The notes: generated by a model not told the origin, from the sequence alone. 64,000 bases of DNA from Halomonas sp. NO4 (GCF_010994375.1 NZ_WHMA01000014.1:1041-65040), one strand, 5' to 3'; numbered from the stretch's first letter, positions 15,955 through 25,251 are shown. Translations and numbers: made by a program.

Positions 15955-16845
15955 TTACGCCGAGGCCTGGGCAGCGATCATCTCGCGCAGCGTGGTGGCT
16001 GCGGCGGACAGGGGGTGGCGGCGACGCTGGATAATGCCGAGTGGACGCCCGATGTGGGGCTGCACCAGTGGCCGATGTTCGATGCCATGGGTGGCGATCT
16101 GCCGGAAACTCAACTCGGGCAGGACGCTGATGCCAACGCCGGCGGCGACCATGCGCCCGACGGTAGCGATCTGGCTGGCATCGCAGAGGATATCCAGCGT
16201 CTTGCTCACCTCGCCCATCACGCGGTCGATATCCTGGCGGGAACTGGACAACCGGTGGATGCCGATGAAGGGGTGGCCGGCGAGTTGGGCCCACTCGACC
16301 TGCGACTGGGCGAGCAGCGGATGGCCACTGGGGCAGACGGCGACATAGCGATCTTCCAGCACCGGTTCGAAGTGGAACTCCTCGGCGTCGAGGGGCGGCA
16401 CCGAGAGCCCCAGGTCGGCGCGGCCTTCTCGCACCATGGCATTGACCTGCTCGGCGAGCACGTCGTGCAGGGCAAAGTTGATGCGCGGGTAGCGATCGTG
16501 AAAGGCGGCGATGATGCCCGGCAGCAGGCCGGCGGCCAGCGTGGGCAAGGCGGCCACGGTGACCTTGCCGCGATTCTTGGAGAAAAGGTCGTCGAGATCC
16601 TCGAAGGCTTCTGTCCAGTCGTTGAGCAAGCGAATGGCCACGGGAAGAAAGGCTTCGCCTTCCGGGGTCAGCGACAGCTGGCGGGTGCTGCGCGAGAACA
16701 GTGCGCCACCCACGCTCTCTTCCAGCTTGCGCAGGGCAATGGAGATGGCGGGCTGGGAAAGGTGGATGCGCTCGCTGGCCTCGGCGAGGCTGCGTGACTG
16801 TGCCACGGCCACGAAGGCGCTGAGCTGTCGGATGCTGGGTTTCAT
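15955..16845 (-). CDS. LysR-type transcriptional regulator
   Basis: 296 residues. The N-terminal winged helix-turn-helix (about 3-62) reads FVAVAQSRSLAEASERIHLSQPAIS, the usual LysR pattern. A substrate-binding domain (about 90-290) detects a small-molecule inducer. The gene is divergent from the TAXI-AtuA operon (175 bp between starts), the standard position of a LysR activator controlling its neighbour. The intervening DNA around 16850-16900 is much more AT-rich than the genes and contains several T-N11-A-like dyads, as expected for LysR operators. The inducer is probably a substrate of the TAXI operon, but this is inference. Confidence 0.9.
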   Translation of the reverse strand: MKPSIRQLSAFVAVAQSRSLAEASERIHLSQPAISIALRKLEESVGGALFSRSTRQLSLTPEGEAFLPVAIRLLNDWTEAFEDLDDLFSKNRGKVTVAALPTLAAGLLPGIIAAFHDRYPRINFALHDVLAEQVNAMVREGRADLGLSVPPLDAEEFHFEPVLEDRYVAVCPSGHPLLAQSQVEWAQLAGHPFIGIHRLSSSRQDIDRVMGEVSKTLDILCDASQIATVGRMVAAGVGISVLPELSFRQIATHGIEHRPLVQPHIGRPLGIIQRRRHPLSAAATTLREMIAAQASA

Positions 16846-17020
16846 TTAGAAAGTAAAACAGATTTTAAAAACAATTCAATATACAAAAAATACAGCGGTG
16901 TCCATGCTGCCAGTGTGCTATGACCGGGCCGCCGCCATGAGGGGACGCCGATCCCTGGCTGCGCAGCCCATTGGCGCAATCCGTTACAACAACAAGCCCC
17001 GTTGCGGGCAGGAGCCAACC
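16846..17020. promoter_or_regulatory. Divergent control region, LysR / TAXI operon
   Basis: 175 bp between the two divergent starts. The first 55 bp are strongly AT-rich in a GC-rich context and hold imperfect T-N11-A dyads suited to LysR binding. Exact operator and promoter boxes cannot be fixed by eye. Confidence 0.45.
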
Positions 17021-17986
17021 ATGAAAACGCTGCTCACCGCTGCGGCCGCCAGTGCCGCACTCCTCACCGCTGCTGCCGTTCCGGCCCAGGAACGCCTGCT
17101 GATCGGCTCGACCTCCAGCTCGTCGAGCCACTACGGCTACTTCGTGGCGGTCAACCAGATCATCAACAGCGAGCTCGACGGCGTCAGTTCCTCCGTCGCC
17201 GAGACCGGTGCCACCGTCGATAACCTGCGCCGGCTGAGCCGCAACCAGATCGACATGGGGCTGGTGACCACCAACACTGGCTACCACGCCTATGCGGGGC
17301 AAGGCGACTTCGCGGACCGCGCCGTGGATAGTCGGCTGCTGTGGGTCTATACCGTGGCGCCGCAGAACGTGGTGCTGCGCGAAGACGCCGGGGTCGAGAG
17401 TCTCGCGGAACTGGACGGGGTGCGCCTCAACCCGGGGATCACGGGGTCGGCCACCGAGAGCACCACCGAGGCGGTTCTGGAAACCCTGGGCATCGCGCCC
17501 GATTACGTCCGCGGCTCCACCACCGATGTGGTCGATTCCATCAAGGATGGACGCATCGCCGGCTACGTGAAGTCCGGGGTCGGCAACCGTCTGGACGGCT
17601 CGACCATGGACATCGCCACCTTCACGCCCATCGAGGTGATCTCGCTCAGCGACGAACAGGCCGAGACGCTGCGTAGCGAGATGCCCGACATTGCCGTGGT
17701 GGAGATTCCTGAAGGGGCGGGTGACGGTATTCCCGCCTACACCACCTGGGCTTTCGGCGTGGCCGTGCATGCCCACCCGGACCTGGACGAGGAGACCGCC
17801 TACCAGATCGTCAAGGCGGTGATGGAGAACCCCGAGCCCCAGGCCAACGCCTTCTCCGCAGTCAAGGACGCCGACCTGGCGGAGATGACCCTCGAGGTGG
17901 GGACCGTGCCGCTGCACGCCGGCGCTGCCCGTTACTACGAGGAGCAGGGGATGACCATCCCTGACGCTCTCCAGCCCGCAGAATAA
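17021..17986 (+). CDS. TAXI-family TRAP solute-binding protein
   Basis: 321 residues, starting MKTLLTAAAASAALL at ATG 17021 behind GGAG. A signal peptide ends near residue 25. The mature start RLLIGSTSSSSSHYGYFVAVN and the later ETGATVDNLRRL match the TAXI (TRAP-associated extracytoplasmic immunogenic) binding-protein family, which delivers ligand to a fused TRAP permease. Ligands of known relatives are mainly organic acids and amino acids; none is proven for this subgroup. The permease gene follows after 21 bp, and the AtuA-family genes after that, so the ligand is likely a small acid handled by AtuA-type enzymes. Confidence 0.9.
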   Translation: MKTLLTAAAASAALLTAAAVPAQERLLIGSTSSSSSHYGYFVAVNQIINSELDGVSSSVAETGATVDNLRRLSRNQIDMGLVTTNTGYHAYAGQGDFADRAVDSRLLWVYTVAPQNVVLREDAGVESLAELDGVRLNPGITGSATESTTEAVLETLGIAPDYVRGSTTDVVDSIKDGRIAGYVKSGVGNRLDGSTMDIATFTPIEVISLSDEQAETLRSEMPDIAVVEIPEGAGDGIPAYTTWAFGVAVHAHPDLDEETAYQIVKAVMENPEPQANAFSAVKDADLAEMTLEVGTVPLHAGAARYYEEQGMTIPDALQPAE

Positions 17987-18007
17987 GGCCCGGCCGAGGA
18001 GTCATCC

Positions 18008-19903
18008 ATGCGCGAGAACCTGACCCGAGGCTTGGCCCTGACGCTTGGCGGCCTGATCCTCTACACCTCCGCCACCGGCCCCTTCGAGAGCCTGATCCAG
18101 CGGGGTATCTTTCTCGCGTTGGTGATCCTGCTGGGGTTGACCATCTATCCCCTGGGGGCCGGCAGCCGCTGGCGGCCCCTGGGCCTGGTCATCGACCTGG
18201 CGCTGGCGGTAGGCGTGGTGCTGGCCTGCGGCTATGTGGTGATGAATCAGGAGCGCATCCTGGTGGAACTGCCCTGGGCAGGCCCACGGGACATGCTCTT
18301 CACTGCTGTGCTGCTGGTCGCGATTCTCGAACTGTCGAGACGCGCCATTGGCGTGATCTTTCCGTTACTGGTGGTCGCCGGCCTGGCCTATGCCAAATTC
18401 GGGGCGGCCATACCCGGCCCGCTGGGGCATCGCGGCTTCGACCTGGCCTACATGACCGAGACCATCTATCTCGGAGACCTGGGGGTATGGGGCATGCTGG
18501 TGGGGGTCGCCGCTACTACCATCGCGGCCTTCGTGCTGTTCGGCTGCCTGCTGCTGCACACCGGGGGCGGACAGACCTTCATGGATCTGGCCCTGCGCAT
18601 CAGCGGGCGCTCGCCGGGGGGCGCGGCCAAGGTGGCCACCGTGGCCTCGGGGCTGTTCGGCATGGTCAGCGGCAGTGCGGTGGCCAACGTGGCCACCACC
18701 GGCAACTTCACCATCCCGATGATGAAGCGGCTCGACTACCCCCGACCTTTCGCCTCGGGCGTGGAAGCCGTGGCCTCCACCGGCGGGCAGATCGCTCCGC
18801 CGATCCTAGGGGCGGCGGCCTTCATCATGGCCGAGATACTTGGCGAGAGCTACGTTCGTATTGCCCTGGCGGCGCTGCTGCCGGCGATTCTCTTCTATCT
18901 GGGCGTCTTTCTGACCATCCACCTGGTGGCCACGCGTCGACAGCTGCGCGTGGTGCCCAACGACGAACTGCCCAGTTGGACCGACGTACTGCGTCCGGCG
19001 CGTATCGTGCCGATCCTCGCCGCTCTGGGCGGGCTCTTTTACGGCGTGCTCTCCGGGCGCTCCATCCAGATGTCGGCGTTCTACGGCATCCTGATGACGG
19101 TGCTCACCTTCGTGCCCTTTGCGCTGCTGGCACGGATGGCGTGGCGCGACATCCTCGGCAAGCTGCTGTCGGGGCTCATGGATGCCGGTCGGGGAATGGT
19201 GATCATCGGCGTACTGCTCGCCGGGGCACAGATCCTGGTGGCGATGATCGGCATGACCGGCATCGGGGTAACCCTCGCCAGCCTGATTGTCAACGTGGGT
19301 GGCGAGTCGCTGTTCCTGGTGTCGGGCATCGTCGGCGGGGTCTGTCTGATCCTGGGTATGGGCATTCCCACCACCGCCGCCTACGTGCTGGTGGCTTCGG
19401 TGCTGGCGCCGGCACTCACCACCATCGGCGTCGAGCCGCTGATCGCCCATCTCTTCGTGTTCTACTTCGCCACCCTGTCGGTCATCACGCCACCGGTGTG
19501 CGTGGCGGTGTTCGTGGCCGCGGGGATCGCCGACACCAACTGGCTGCCGGCGGCCGGCGAGGCCGTCCGCCTGGCGGCGGCCATCTACGTGATCCCCTTC
19601 CTGCTGCTGATCTATCCCGCCCTGGCGGGCTTCGGCGGCGCGGTCGATATCCTGCTGGCGATCTGTCAGGGCGTCGTCTTCGTGCTGGCCTTCGCCTCGC
19701 TGATGTCGCGGGTGGCGATCACCGGCCATCGCCTGCTCGATATCGCCGGCCTGGTGCTGGTGGTCGGTCTGGCGCTGACGCCGGGCTGGCTCACCACCAC
19801 CGCGGCGCTGCTGGCACTGGTGACCCTGTACGGTGCCCGACGGCGGCGTGTCGCGATCCACAGTGCTGCCGGAGAGCTACCGGCCAAGGAGACCCGCCCA
19901 TGA
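18008..19903 (+). CDS. TRAP permease, fused small and large subunits
   Basis: 631 residues, a single chain combining the DctQ-like four-helix part (about 1-145) with the DctM-like part (about 150-560), the usual arrangement in TAXI-type TRAP systems. Motifs of the large subunit are visible: GMVSGSAVANVATTGNFTIP (about 218-237) and GMGIPTTAAYV (about 450-460), the paired substrate/sodium-binding hairpins. A set of extra helices follows at the C terminus. It is driven by a sodium gradient, suiting a halophile. ATG 18008 has GAGGAG upstream. The stop overlaps the atuA-like start in an ATGA. Confidence 0.92.
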   Translation: MRENLTRGLALTLGGLILYTSATGPFESLIQRGIFLALVILLGLTIYPLGAGSRWRPLGLVIDLALAVGVVLACGYVVMNQERILVELPWAGPRDMLFTAVLLVAILELSRRAIGVIFPLLVVAGLAYAKFGAAIPGPLGHRGFDLAYMTETIYLGDLGVWGMLVGVAATTIAAFVLFGCLLLHTGGGQTFMDLALRISGRSPGGAAKVATVASGLFGMVSGSAVANVATTGNFTIPMMKRLDYPRPFASGVEAVASTGGQIAPPILGAAAFIMAEILGESYVRIALAALLPAILFYLGVFLTIHLVATRRQLRVVPNDELPSWTDVLRPARIVPILAALGGLFYGVLSGRSIQMSAFYGILMTVLTFVPFALLARMAWRDILGKLLSGLMDAGRGMVIIGVLLAGAQILVAMIGMTGIGVTLASLIVNVGGESLFLVSGIVGGVCLILGMGIPTTAAYVLVASVLAPALTTIGVEPLIAHLFVFYFATLSVITPPVCVAVFVAAGIADTNWLPAAGEAVRLAAAIYVIPFLLLIYPALAGFGGAVDILLAICQGVVFVLAFASLMSRVAITGHRLLDIAGLVLVVGLALTPGWLTTTAALLALVTLYGARRRRVAIHSAAGELPAKETRP

Positions 19904-21291
19904 CCTTTCTGCTGGGAAGCGGTGCCGGTTTCTCCGGCGATCGCACCGATGCAGCGATTCCCGTGGTGGCCGAGCTGATTCGTCGTGGCCAGCCCTGTGC
20001 GCTGCTCTTCGAGACCCTGGGCGAACGCACCCTGGCGGCGGCCCATCGCGCCATGCGTGACGATCCCGCCAAGGGCTATGAACCGCTGCTGGATGAGCTG
20101 CTCTCTCCTGTGCTCGGCGACTGCCTGGCCCATGGCATTCGCGTGCTGGGCAACTTCGGCGCCGCCAACCCGCTGGGGGCGTGCCGGCACGTGCGCTCGC
20201 TGGCCGATGCGGTGGGCAGGGAGACGGCGCGCATCGGCCTGGTAGAGGGGGACGACATCCGCGATCGCCTGTCGGGCCTGGATCTTCAGCGCTGGGAAGC
20301 GGAGAACCGTGACTTGCCGGGTGCCCAGGCGTTGATTTCGGCCAACGTCTATCTCGGGGCGGCTCCGCTGGTGCAGGCCCTGGCGCAAGGAGCCGAGGTG
20401 GTGGTGACAGGGCGCGTCGCCGACCCGGCGCTGTTCCTGGCCCCGCTGGTGCACCATTTCGGCTGGACTTGGGATGACTGGGACCGGCTGGCCGCCGGCA
20501 TGATGGCCGGGCACCTCGGGGAATGCGGTGCTCAGGTGAGCGGCGGCTACTTTGCCGACCCGGGGTTCAAGGACGTGCCCGGCTTGGCCACGGTGGGTTA
20601 TCCCATCATCGAGGTGGAAGAGGACGGCAGCTTGGTGGTCACCAAGCCCCCGGGCACCGGCGGTCTGGTGACCGAGCGCACGGTCAAGGAGCAGCTGCTC
20701 TACGAGGTGCACGACCCCGCCAACTATCTGACGCCGGACGTGGTGGTGGATCTCTCCCGGGTCGTGGTGCGCGAAGTGGACCGCGACCGGGTAGCGGTCA
20801 GCGGCATCCGAGGCAAGCCGGCACCGGAACGGCTCAAGACCACCGTCTGCTACGAAGGCGGCTGGCAGGGCGAGGCGGAGATCTCCTACGCCGGGCCCAA
20901 TGCCCTGGCCCGCGCCCAGCTGGCGGCCGAGGTGCTGCGCGAGCGACTGGGGTTTCGTGCACCGGGCGATCTGCGCTCGCGGCTGGACCTGATCGGCCAT
21001 GCCAGTGTCTTCGACAGCGACGGCGGCGAGCTGCAAGCGAGACGACAGCCGAGCGAGTCGGGCGACTATCGCCTGCGGCTGGCCGTCGAGCACCCCGAGC
21101 GCCGTTGGGTCGAGCGTGCCACCCAGGAGCTGTTGGCGCTCTACTGTGCGGGCCCCGCGGGCGGTGGTGGGGTGCGTCGCCACTTCCAGCGTCGCGTGTG
21201 CACGGCCTCCTACCTGGTCAAGCGCAGCGATGTAGTCGCCCACGCCACCCTGTTCGACGAGAGGAGCCAAGCCCATGCCGTCAGTCACTGA
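19900..21291 (+). CDS. AtuA-family protein (DUF1446)
   Basis: 463 residues, ATG 19900 overlapping the permease stop (ATGA). Sequence features match the DUF1446/AtuA family: SGDRTDAAIPV, NFGAANPLG, TGRVADPALFLAPL and GGYFADPGFKDVPG. AtuA was named from acyclic terpene utilisation in Pseudomonas, where it is needed for citronellol/geranyl degradation, but its reaction is unresolved. Here the partner genes are a TAXI TRAP importer and a small AtuA-associated protein; no atuB-H homologue is visible, so a role in another small-acid pathway is likely. I do not assign a reaction. Confidence 0.85.
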   Translation: MTFLLGSGAGFSGDRTDAAIPVVAELIRRGQPCALLFETLGERTLAAAHRAMRDDPAKGYEPLLDELLSPVLGDCLAHGIRVLGNFGAANPLGACRHVRSLADAVGRETARIGLVEGDDIRDRLSGLDLQRWEAENRDLPGAQALISANVYLGAAPLVQALAQGAEVVVTGRVADPALFLAPLVHHFGWTWDDWDRLAAGMMAGHLGECGAQVSGGYFADPGFKDVPGLATVGYPIIEVEEDGSLVVTKPPGTGGLVTERTVKEQLLYEVHDPANYLTPDVVVDLSRVVVREVDRDRVAVSGIRGKPAPERLKTTVCYEGGWQGEAEISYAGPNALARAQLAAEVLRERLGFRAPGDLRSRLDLIGHASVFDSDGGELQARRQPSESGDYRLRLAVEHPERRWVERATQELLALYCAGPAGGGGVRRHFQRRVCTASYLVKRSDVVAHATLFDERSQAHAVSH

Positions 21292-21634
21292 GGTCGCTAC
21301 GTCGACGAGCGTGCCGCTGCATCGCCTGGCGCACGCCCGGGCCGGCGACAAGGGCGACCGGCTCAACCTCTCGCTGTTCGCCTATGCCGAGCGAGACTAC
21401 CCGCTGCTGGTCGAACAGGTCACCGAGTCGCGAGTGCTGGCCCTGTTCGCCCACCGTGGCGCCAGCCGCGTGCGCCGCTACCTGATGCCGGGCCTTGCGG
21501 GCATGAATCTGGTGATCGACGACGTGCTGCAGGGCGGCGTCAATGGAGCTCTCAATCTCGACGGTCACGGCAAGACGCTCTCTTTCCTGCTGCTCGGCAT
21601 GGAGATCGTCCTTCCGACACCGCCAGGGGACTGA
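21275..21634 (+). CDS. AtuA-associated small domain protein
   Basis: 119 residues, overlapping the AtuA-like gene by 17 bp. In many bacteria this module is the C-terminal domain of the AtuA chain; here it is separate. The diagnostic RAGDKGDRLNLSLFAY stands near residue 22, followed by VLALFAHRGASRVRRYLMPG and LGMNLVIDDVL-like sequence. It has no signal peptide and no obvious cofactor residues. Overlap and conserved split suggest that the two chains form one enzyme. It ends seven bp from the convergent deacetylase-family gene. Confidence 0.8.
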   Translation: MPSVTEVATSTSVPLHRLAHARAGDKGDRLNLSLFAYAERDYPLLVEQVTESRVLALFAHRGASRVRRYLMPGLAGMNLVIDDVLQGGVNGALNLDGHGKTLSFLLLGMEIVLPTPPGD

Positions 21635-21640
21635 GCGGCC

Positions 21641-22762
21641 TCAGGACTCGAAGTCGGGTCCCTCGTTGGCGGCCACGAACGCCATGCGGTGAAACTCTGC
21701 TGCGGCTTCGACCTCGGTGAGCCCGGCAGTGCCGGGCTCCGGGATGGTGCCGCCGGCAAGCACTTCCAGCACCGTCTTGACGCCACGCGACAAGGACAGG
21801 AGGTGGTAGCCGCCCTCCAGCACGAAGACCAGGCGTCCCTGGCAGTGGCGGTGAGCCAGGCCCTGCAGGATGCCGGTCATGGCGGCAAAGCCTTCGTAGG
21901 AGACGTTCAGCGCCAAGTCGAAGGAGTGCGGGTCGAATCCGGCCGACACCAGGATCAGGTCCGGTTTGAACCAGTCGGCAGCGGGCACGAGGATCTCGTG
22001 GAAGGCCTTGAGATAGGCTCGGTCCCCGGCACCCGTCGGCATGGGCACATTGACGGTCGTGCCTTCTCCCAGCCCCGCGCCGATATCCTCCAGCTGCCCC
22101 GAGCCGGGGTAGAAAGGCGAGGCGCGATGGATATCGAAGAACAGCACACTGGGGTCGGCCCAGAAGATATCCTGGGTGCCGTTGCCGTGGTGGGCGTCCC
22201 AGTCCACGATCATCACCCGCTGACAGCCGAGCGCCGCCTGGGCATGGGTGGCGGCGACCGCCACATTGTTGAACAGGCAGAAGCCACGAGCGCGTACTGG
22301 CTCGGCGTGATGGCCGGGTGGGCGCACCAGGGCAAAGGCTGACTCGGTGCGACCCTGAAGCACTGCCTCGACGGCAGCGATGGCAGTGCCGGCGGCTACC
22401 TCGGCGGCATCGACGCTGCCGGGGGAGACCGCCGTCGTATCCATGTCCAGCCAGGCGTTCTTGCCGCGCATCTCGAAGATGTGCTCCAGGTAAGAGCTGG
22501 TATGAACGCGCCCCAGCTGTTCTCGTGTGGCCGGCTTGCCGCCCTCGAACTGCAAGCCGGTCACGGGCTCGAGTTCCAGCAGGTGGCGAACGGTGGTGAG
22601 CCGCCCAGCGTGTTCCGGGTACTTCCAGGGCACGTTCAGGGATGAGAGCAGTTGGCGAACCCGTCGGTCCATGCGACCGGGGAGGAAGGGGGCGTTAGAG
22701 TCAGGCTGGTGGCCCAGAACGCGTTCATCGTAAAAAGCGATTACGCTGTTGGGGTCGGCCAC
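21641..22762 (-). CDS. Histone-deacetylase-family amidohydrolase
   Basis: 373 residues with a GTG start (22760-22762) behind AGGAG. Zinc-dependent deacetylase fold; bacterial members act on acetylpolyamines, acetoin-related or other acetylated small molecules. Seen: RPPGHHAEP (catalytic His pair), DWDAHHGNGTQDIF (zinc-binding D and H), SAGFDPH (third zinc ligand), and the C-terminal GGYHLLSLSRGV. The FDIHRASPF segment deviates from the more usual SxHQ. The neighbours are convergent or unrelated, so there is no operon context. Class II-type bacterial HDAC-like is the best description; the substrate is unknown. Confidence 0.88.
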   Translation of the reverse strand: MADPNSVIAFYDERVLGHQPDSNAPFLPGRMDRRVRQLLSSLNVPWKYPEHAGRLTTVRHLLELEPVTGLQFEGGKPATREQLGRVHTSSYLEHIFEMRGKNAWLDMDTTAVSPGSVDAAEVAAGTAIAAVEAVLQGRTESAFALVRPPGHHAEPVRARGFCLFNNVAVAATHAQAALGCQRVMIVDWDAHHGNGTQDIFWADPSVLFFDIHRASPFYPGSGQLEDIGAGLGEGTTVNVPMPTGAGDRAYLKAFHEILVPAADWFKPDLILVSAGFDPHSFDLALNVSYEGFAAMTGILQGLAHRHCQGRLVFVLEGGYHLLSLSRGVKTVLEVLAGGTIPEPGTAGLTEVEAAAEFHRMAFVAANEGPDFES

Positions 22763-22843
22763 GGGAAGCTCCTAAAGACATGAGGCGGGGTGCGTCTGCT
22801 TCCAGAATAGCTTTTCTGAGGAATCGCTGCGGCGCCGTGCTAG

Positions 22844-22867
22844 AACGCCGCCCGTGCGGGCGGCGTT
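22844..22867 (-). terminator. Terminator-like hairpin after the nitrate transporter
   Basis: Perfect 10-bp GC-rich stem (22844-22853 with 22858-22867), loop GTGC, 38 bp beyond the stop of the MFS gene. It is followed on the minus strand by TTCTAGC, a weak U-tract. Confidence 0.6.
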
Positions 22868-22904
22868 GGGACAAGCTCGAGGCGTGAGCCCGCCAACTGA
22901 GCAA

Positions 22905-24257
22905 TCAGCGCAGCGACAGGGCGCCGGCGCCGGTTTCTTCGCCCGCTGCATCGGTGTAGGCCTGGGCCTCCTCGGCTTCCGTGGCCTCGGAGAAACGCAC
23001 TGCGAGGCAGCACAGAGCGGCGATGATGACCGCCATGCCGAGGTAGAAGAGGCCCTGCTGGTAGGAGAGCGCCTCGGAGCGGAACAGAAAGCCCGCAGCC
23101 ACCGCTCCGGCGTTGCCGCCGGCGCCGACGATGCCGGCCACCGCTCCCAGCGCCTTCTTGTTGATGAAGGGCACTACGCCGAAGGTGGCTCCCTCGGCCA
23201 TCTGCACGAAGAGGCTGAACACCAGCATGATTCCGATGGCCAGCGCCAGCACGTGCATCTGCGAGAAGAACATCAGCGCGATGCCTTCGCAGAGCATGGC
23301 GATGAACAGCCAGCGCACGCGCCCCTTGAGGCCGCCGCTCCTGGCGAAGAGGTCGGAGAAGATGCCGCCCAGGGTACGGGCGAAAAGGTTCATCAGCCCG
23401 AAGAGCCCGGCGATCATCCCGGCGGTGGCCAGTGTCAGGTCGAAGTTGTCGAAGAAGTAGATGGCGGCGATGTTGTTGATGGTCAGCTCCACGCCGAAAC
23501 AGGCGGCATAGACCACGAACAGCGCCCAGACGCGGACGTCCTTGGCGGCGGCGGCGAAGCTTTGGCGCATGCCGTGCTCGCCGCTGGCGGGGGGCAACTC
23601 GCCGCGCGCGCGCAGCTCATCGAAGTTGCCGTTGGGTGCATCCTGGGTGAAGCGGTAGTAGGCGATACCGGTGAGGAAGAGCACGATGCCCGGCACCACC
23701 ATGGCAAGGCGCCAGCCGAGGGTTTCGCTCACGCCCAGCATCAGGATGCCGGAGAAGACCAGCGGCATGAGGATCTGGGTGGTCCCGCCGCCCAGGTTGC
23801 CCCAGCCCGCCGAGGTGGCGTTGGCGGTGCCCACCACGTTGGGGGCGAACATCACCGAGGTGTGGTACTGGGTGATCACGAAGGAAGCCCCGATGGCGCC
23901 GATGGCCAGGCGCGCCAGCAGGAAGGTTTCGAAACTGTCGGCCAGGCCGATGGCCATCACCGGCAGCGAGCCGAGACAGAGCAGCCAGGTGTAGGCCTTG
24001 CGCGGGCCGATCTTGTCGCACAGCACGCCGATGGCCAGGCGCACGATCACGGTGATCGCCACCGAGGCGATGATGGTGTTGCCGATCTGGGTCTTGGTCA
24101 GTCCGAGGTCGTCACGCACCACCGCCATGAGCGGCGCGATGCCGAACCAGCCGAAGAAGCAGAGGTGAAAGGCGAACCAGGAGAAGTGAAAGGCTCGCAT
24201 CTGGGGGGTGTTGAAGCTCAACAGGCGGATCCTGTTGGCCTTGCCGAGGATTTCCAT
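22905..24257 (-). CDS. MFS nitrate/nitrite transporter (NarK family)
   Basis: 450 residues with about twelve TM helices. The nitrate-signature motifs of the NNP family are present: GWGNLGGGTTQ in helix 5 (about residue 150) and GAGGNAGAVAAGFLF in helix 11 (about 385). The large loop after helix 6 carries the ARGELPPASGEHG segment. It is the natural partner of nasA (1094-3805), 18 kb away, supplying nitrate for assimilation. A second sigma-54-like site lies 126 bp before the start. The start MEILGKANRIRLL gives a normal cytosolic N-terminus. Import versus nitrite export cannot be separated by sequence alone. Confidence 0.92.
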   Translation of the reverse strand: MEILGKANRIRLLSFNTPQMRAFHFSWFAFHLCFFGWFGIAPLMAVVRDDLGLTKTQIGNTIIASVAITVIVRLAIGVLCDKIGPRKAYTWLLCLGSLPVMAIGLADSFETFLLARLAIGAIGASFVITQYHTSVMFAPNVVGTANATSAGWGNLGGGTTQILMPLVFSGILMLGVSETLGWRLAMVVPGIVLFLTGIAYYRFTQDAPNGNFDELRARGELPPASGEHGMRQSFAAAAKDVRVWALFVVYAACFGVELTINNIAAIYFFDNFDLTLATAGMIAGLFGLMNLFARTLGGIFSDLFARSGGLKGRVRWLFIAMLCEGIALMFFSQMHVLALAIGIMLVFSLFVQMAEGATFGVVPFINKKALGAVAGIVGAGGNAGAVAAGFLFRSEALSYQQGLFYLGMAVIIAALCCLAVRFSEATEAEEAQAYTDAAGEETGAGALSLR

Positions 24258-24382
24258 GGGTGTCGACCTCTTGGGGTAACGAATACATGAACGTGTCCTT
24301 CAGCGTTGAAGGTCAGGTTCGACGCACTCGTACTCCCGGGTCGGGGAGCCTGGTCCACGCCTACCCACTCTTGACCTGTCTC

Positions 24383-24400
24383 AAGCGATAACCTTGCCAA
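24383..24400 (-). promoter_or_regulatory. Candidate sigma-54 promoter for the nitrate transporter
   Basis: Read on the minus strand: TTGGCAAGGTTATCGCTT, with GG-N10-GC spacing. It matches the -24 box well (TTGGCA) and the -12 box less well (TCGC for TTGC). Transcription would begin near 24372, leaving a leader of about 115 nt. It is weaker than the nasA site but consistent with shared nitrogen control. Confidence 0.5.
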
Positions 24401-24522
24401 CATCCGGTTTCGGCTTTATTGACAGAACGTTGCGGGGATTGTCGGGGCTGGTCGAGCGGCCGCTCAGGCGCGATGGGGAGCGCCATGGTGCATTGCAGCG
24501 GCCGCATGCGCAGTGATGGTGC

Positions 24523-25251
24523 TCACTGCATGGCGAGCTGGCGTGGCTCGCCCGGGCAGTCGAGAAAGGCAGAACTCGCCAGCCACTCGGGATCGGGGTA
24601 ATAGGCGAAGAGGTAGTGCTCCTCCTTGAGGCTGTCGATCAGCGGATAGGCCACTTCCTGGCGCACCGCGGGGCAGCCGTAGCTGCGTCCCAGGCGCCCG
24701 GTCCGTTCGATGAACGCCTCGCTCACGTAGTCGGCGCCGTGGATGACGAGGGCGCGATCGAAGGCGAGGTCGTTGACCCCGGCCTCGAGTCCCTCCAGGC
24801 GCAGCGAATAGCCGTTGCGGCCGTAGTAGCTGTTGAGCGTGCGGAACAGTCCCAGGCTCGATTGGTGGCTCTCGGGCACGTTGGAAAAGGCGGTGGCCAT
24901 GGCGTTGCCGGACCCCTGGCCGTGGGAGACAAGCTCCTCGAACAGCAGGCGCGACTCGTCGAGGTCGAAGACCCACAGGCGGGGCTCGGTGGATGGGAGG
25001 GAAAAGTCGATCACCGCCAGGCGTTCGGCGTGCGGATCTGCACAGCGCAGCGCCGAGGCGGCGAGGCGCAGGACCTGCGGGTCGGCCTGGGGGGCGAGAC
25101 GAGTGAGGGTATGTGTCAGGGCGGACGCCTGAGAAGCCACGGGCGCGTCCAGCCGGGCCAGGAAGTCGCCGGCCGACGCGGGCAGGGCGGTAAGCGGGGA
25201 AACGTTCAGCACGGTGACGGGAAGCGCGGCGGTCAAGAAAGCGCGAAGCAT
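24523..25251 (-). CDS. Murein L,D-transpeptidase catalytic-domain protein
   Basis: 242 residues. Start MLRAFLTAALPVTVL at the ATG complementary to 25249-25251; a signal peptide ends near residue 27. The family is the YkuD_2 type (murein L,D-transpeptidase catalytic domain family). Seen: ALVIHGADYVSE (catalytic His) and GRSYGCPAV with the nucleophile Cys193. Such proteins act in the periplasm on peptidoglycan or lipoprotein crosslinks. The gene is divergent from the larger LdtD-like gene at 25420, sharing a 168-bp intergenic region. Two related wall enzymes head-to-head suggests joint control. Confidence 0.85.
   Translation of the reverse strand: MLRAFLTAALPVTVLNVSPLTALPASAGDFLARLDAPVASQASALTHTLTRLAPQADPQVLRLAASALRCADPHAERLAVIDFSLPSTEPRLWVFDLDESRLLFEELVSHGQGSGNAMATAFSNVPESHQSSLGLFRTLNSYYGRNGYSLRLEGLEAGVNDLAFDRALVIHGADYVSEAFIERTGRLGRSYGCPAVRQEVAYPLIDSLKEEHYLFAYYPDPEWLASSAFLDCPGEPRQLAMQ

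Noticed and set aside
18487..19899. Long upstream extension of the AtuA-family gene into the permease
   Set aside because: Out-of-frame translation of the permease; the AtuA start is the ATGA overlap at 19900.
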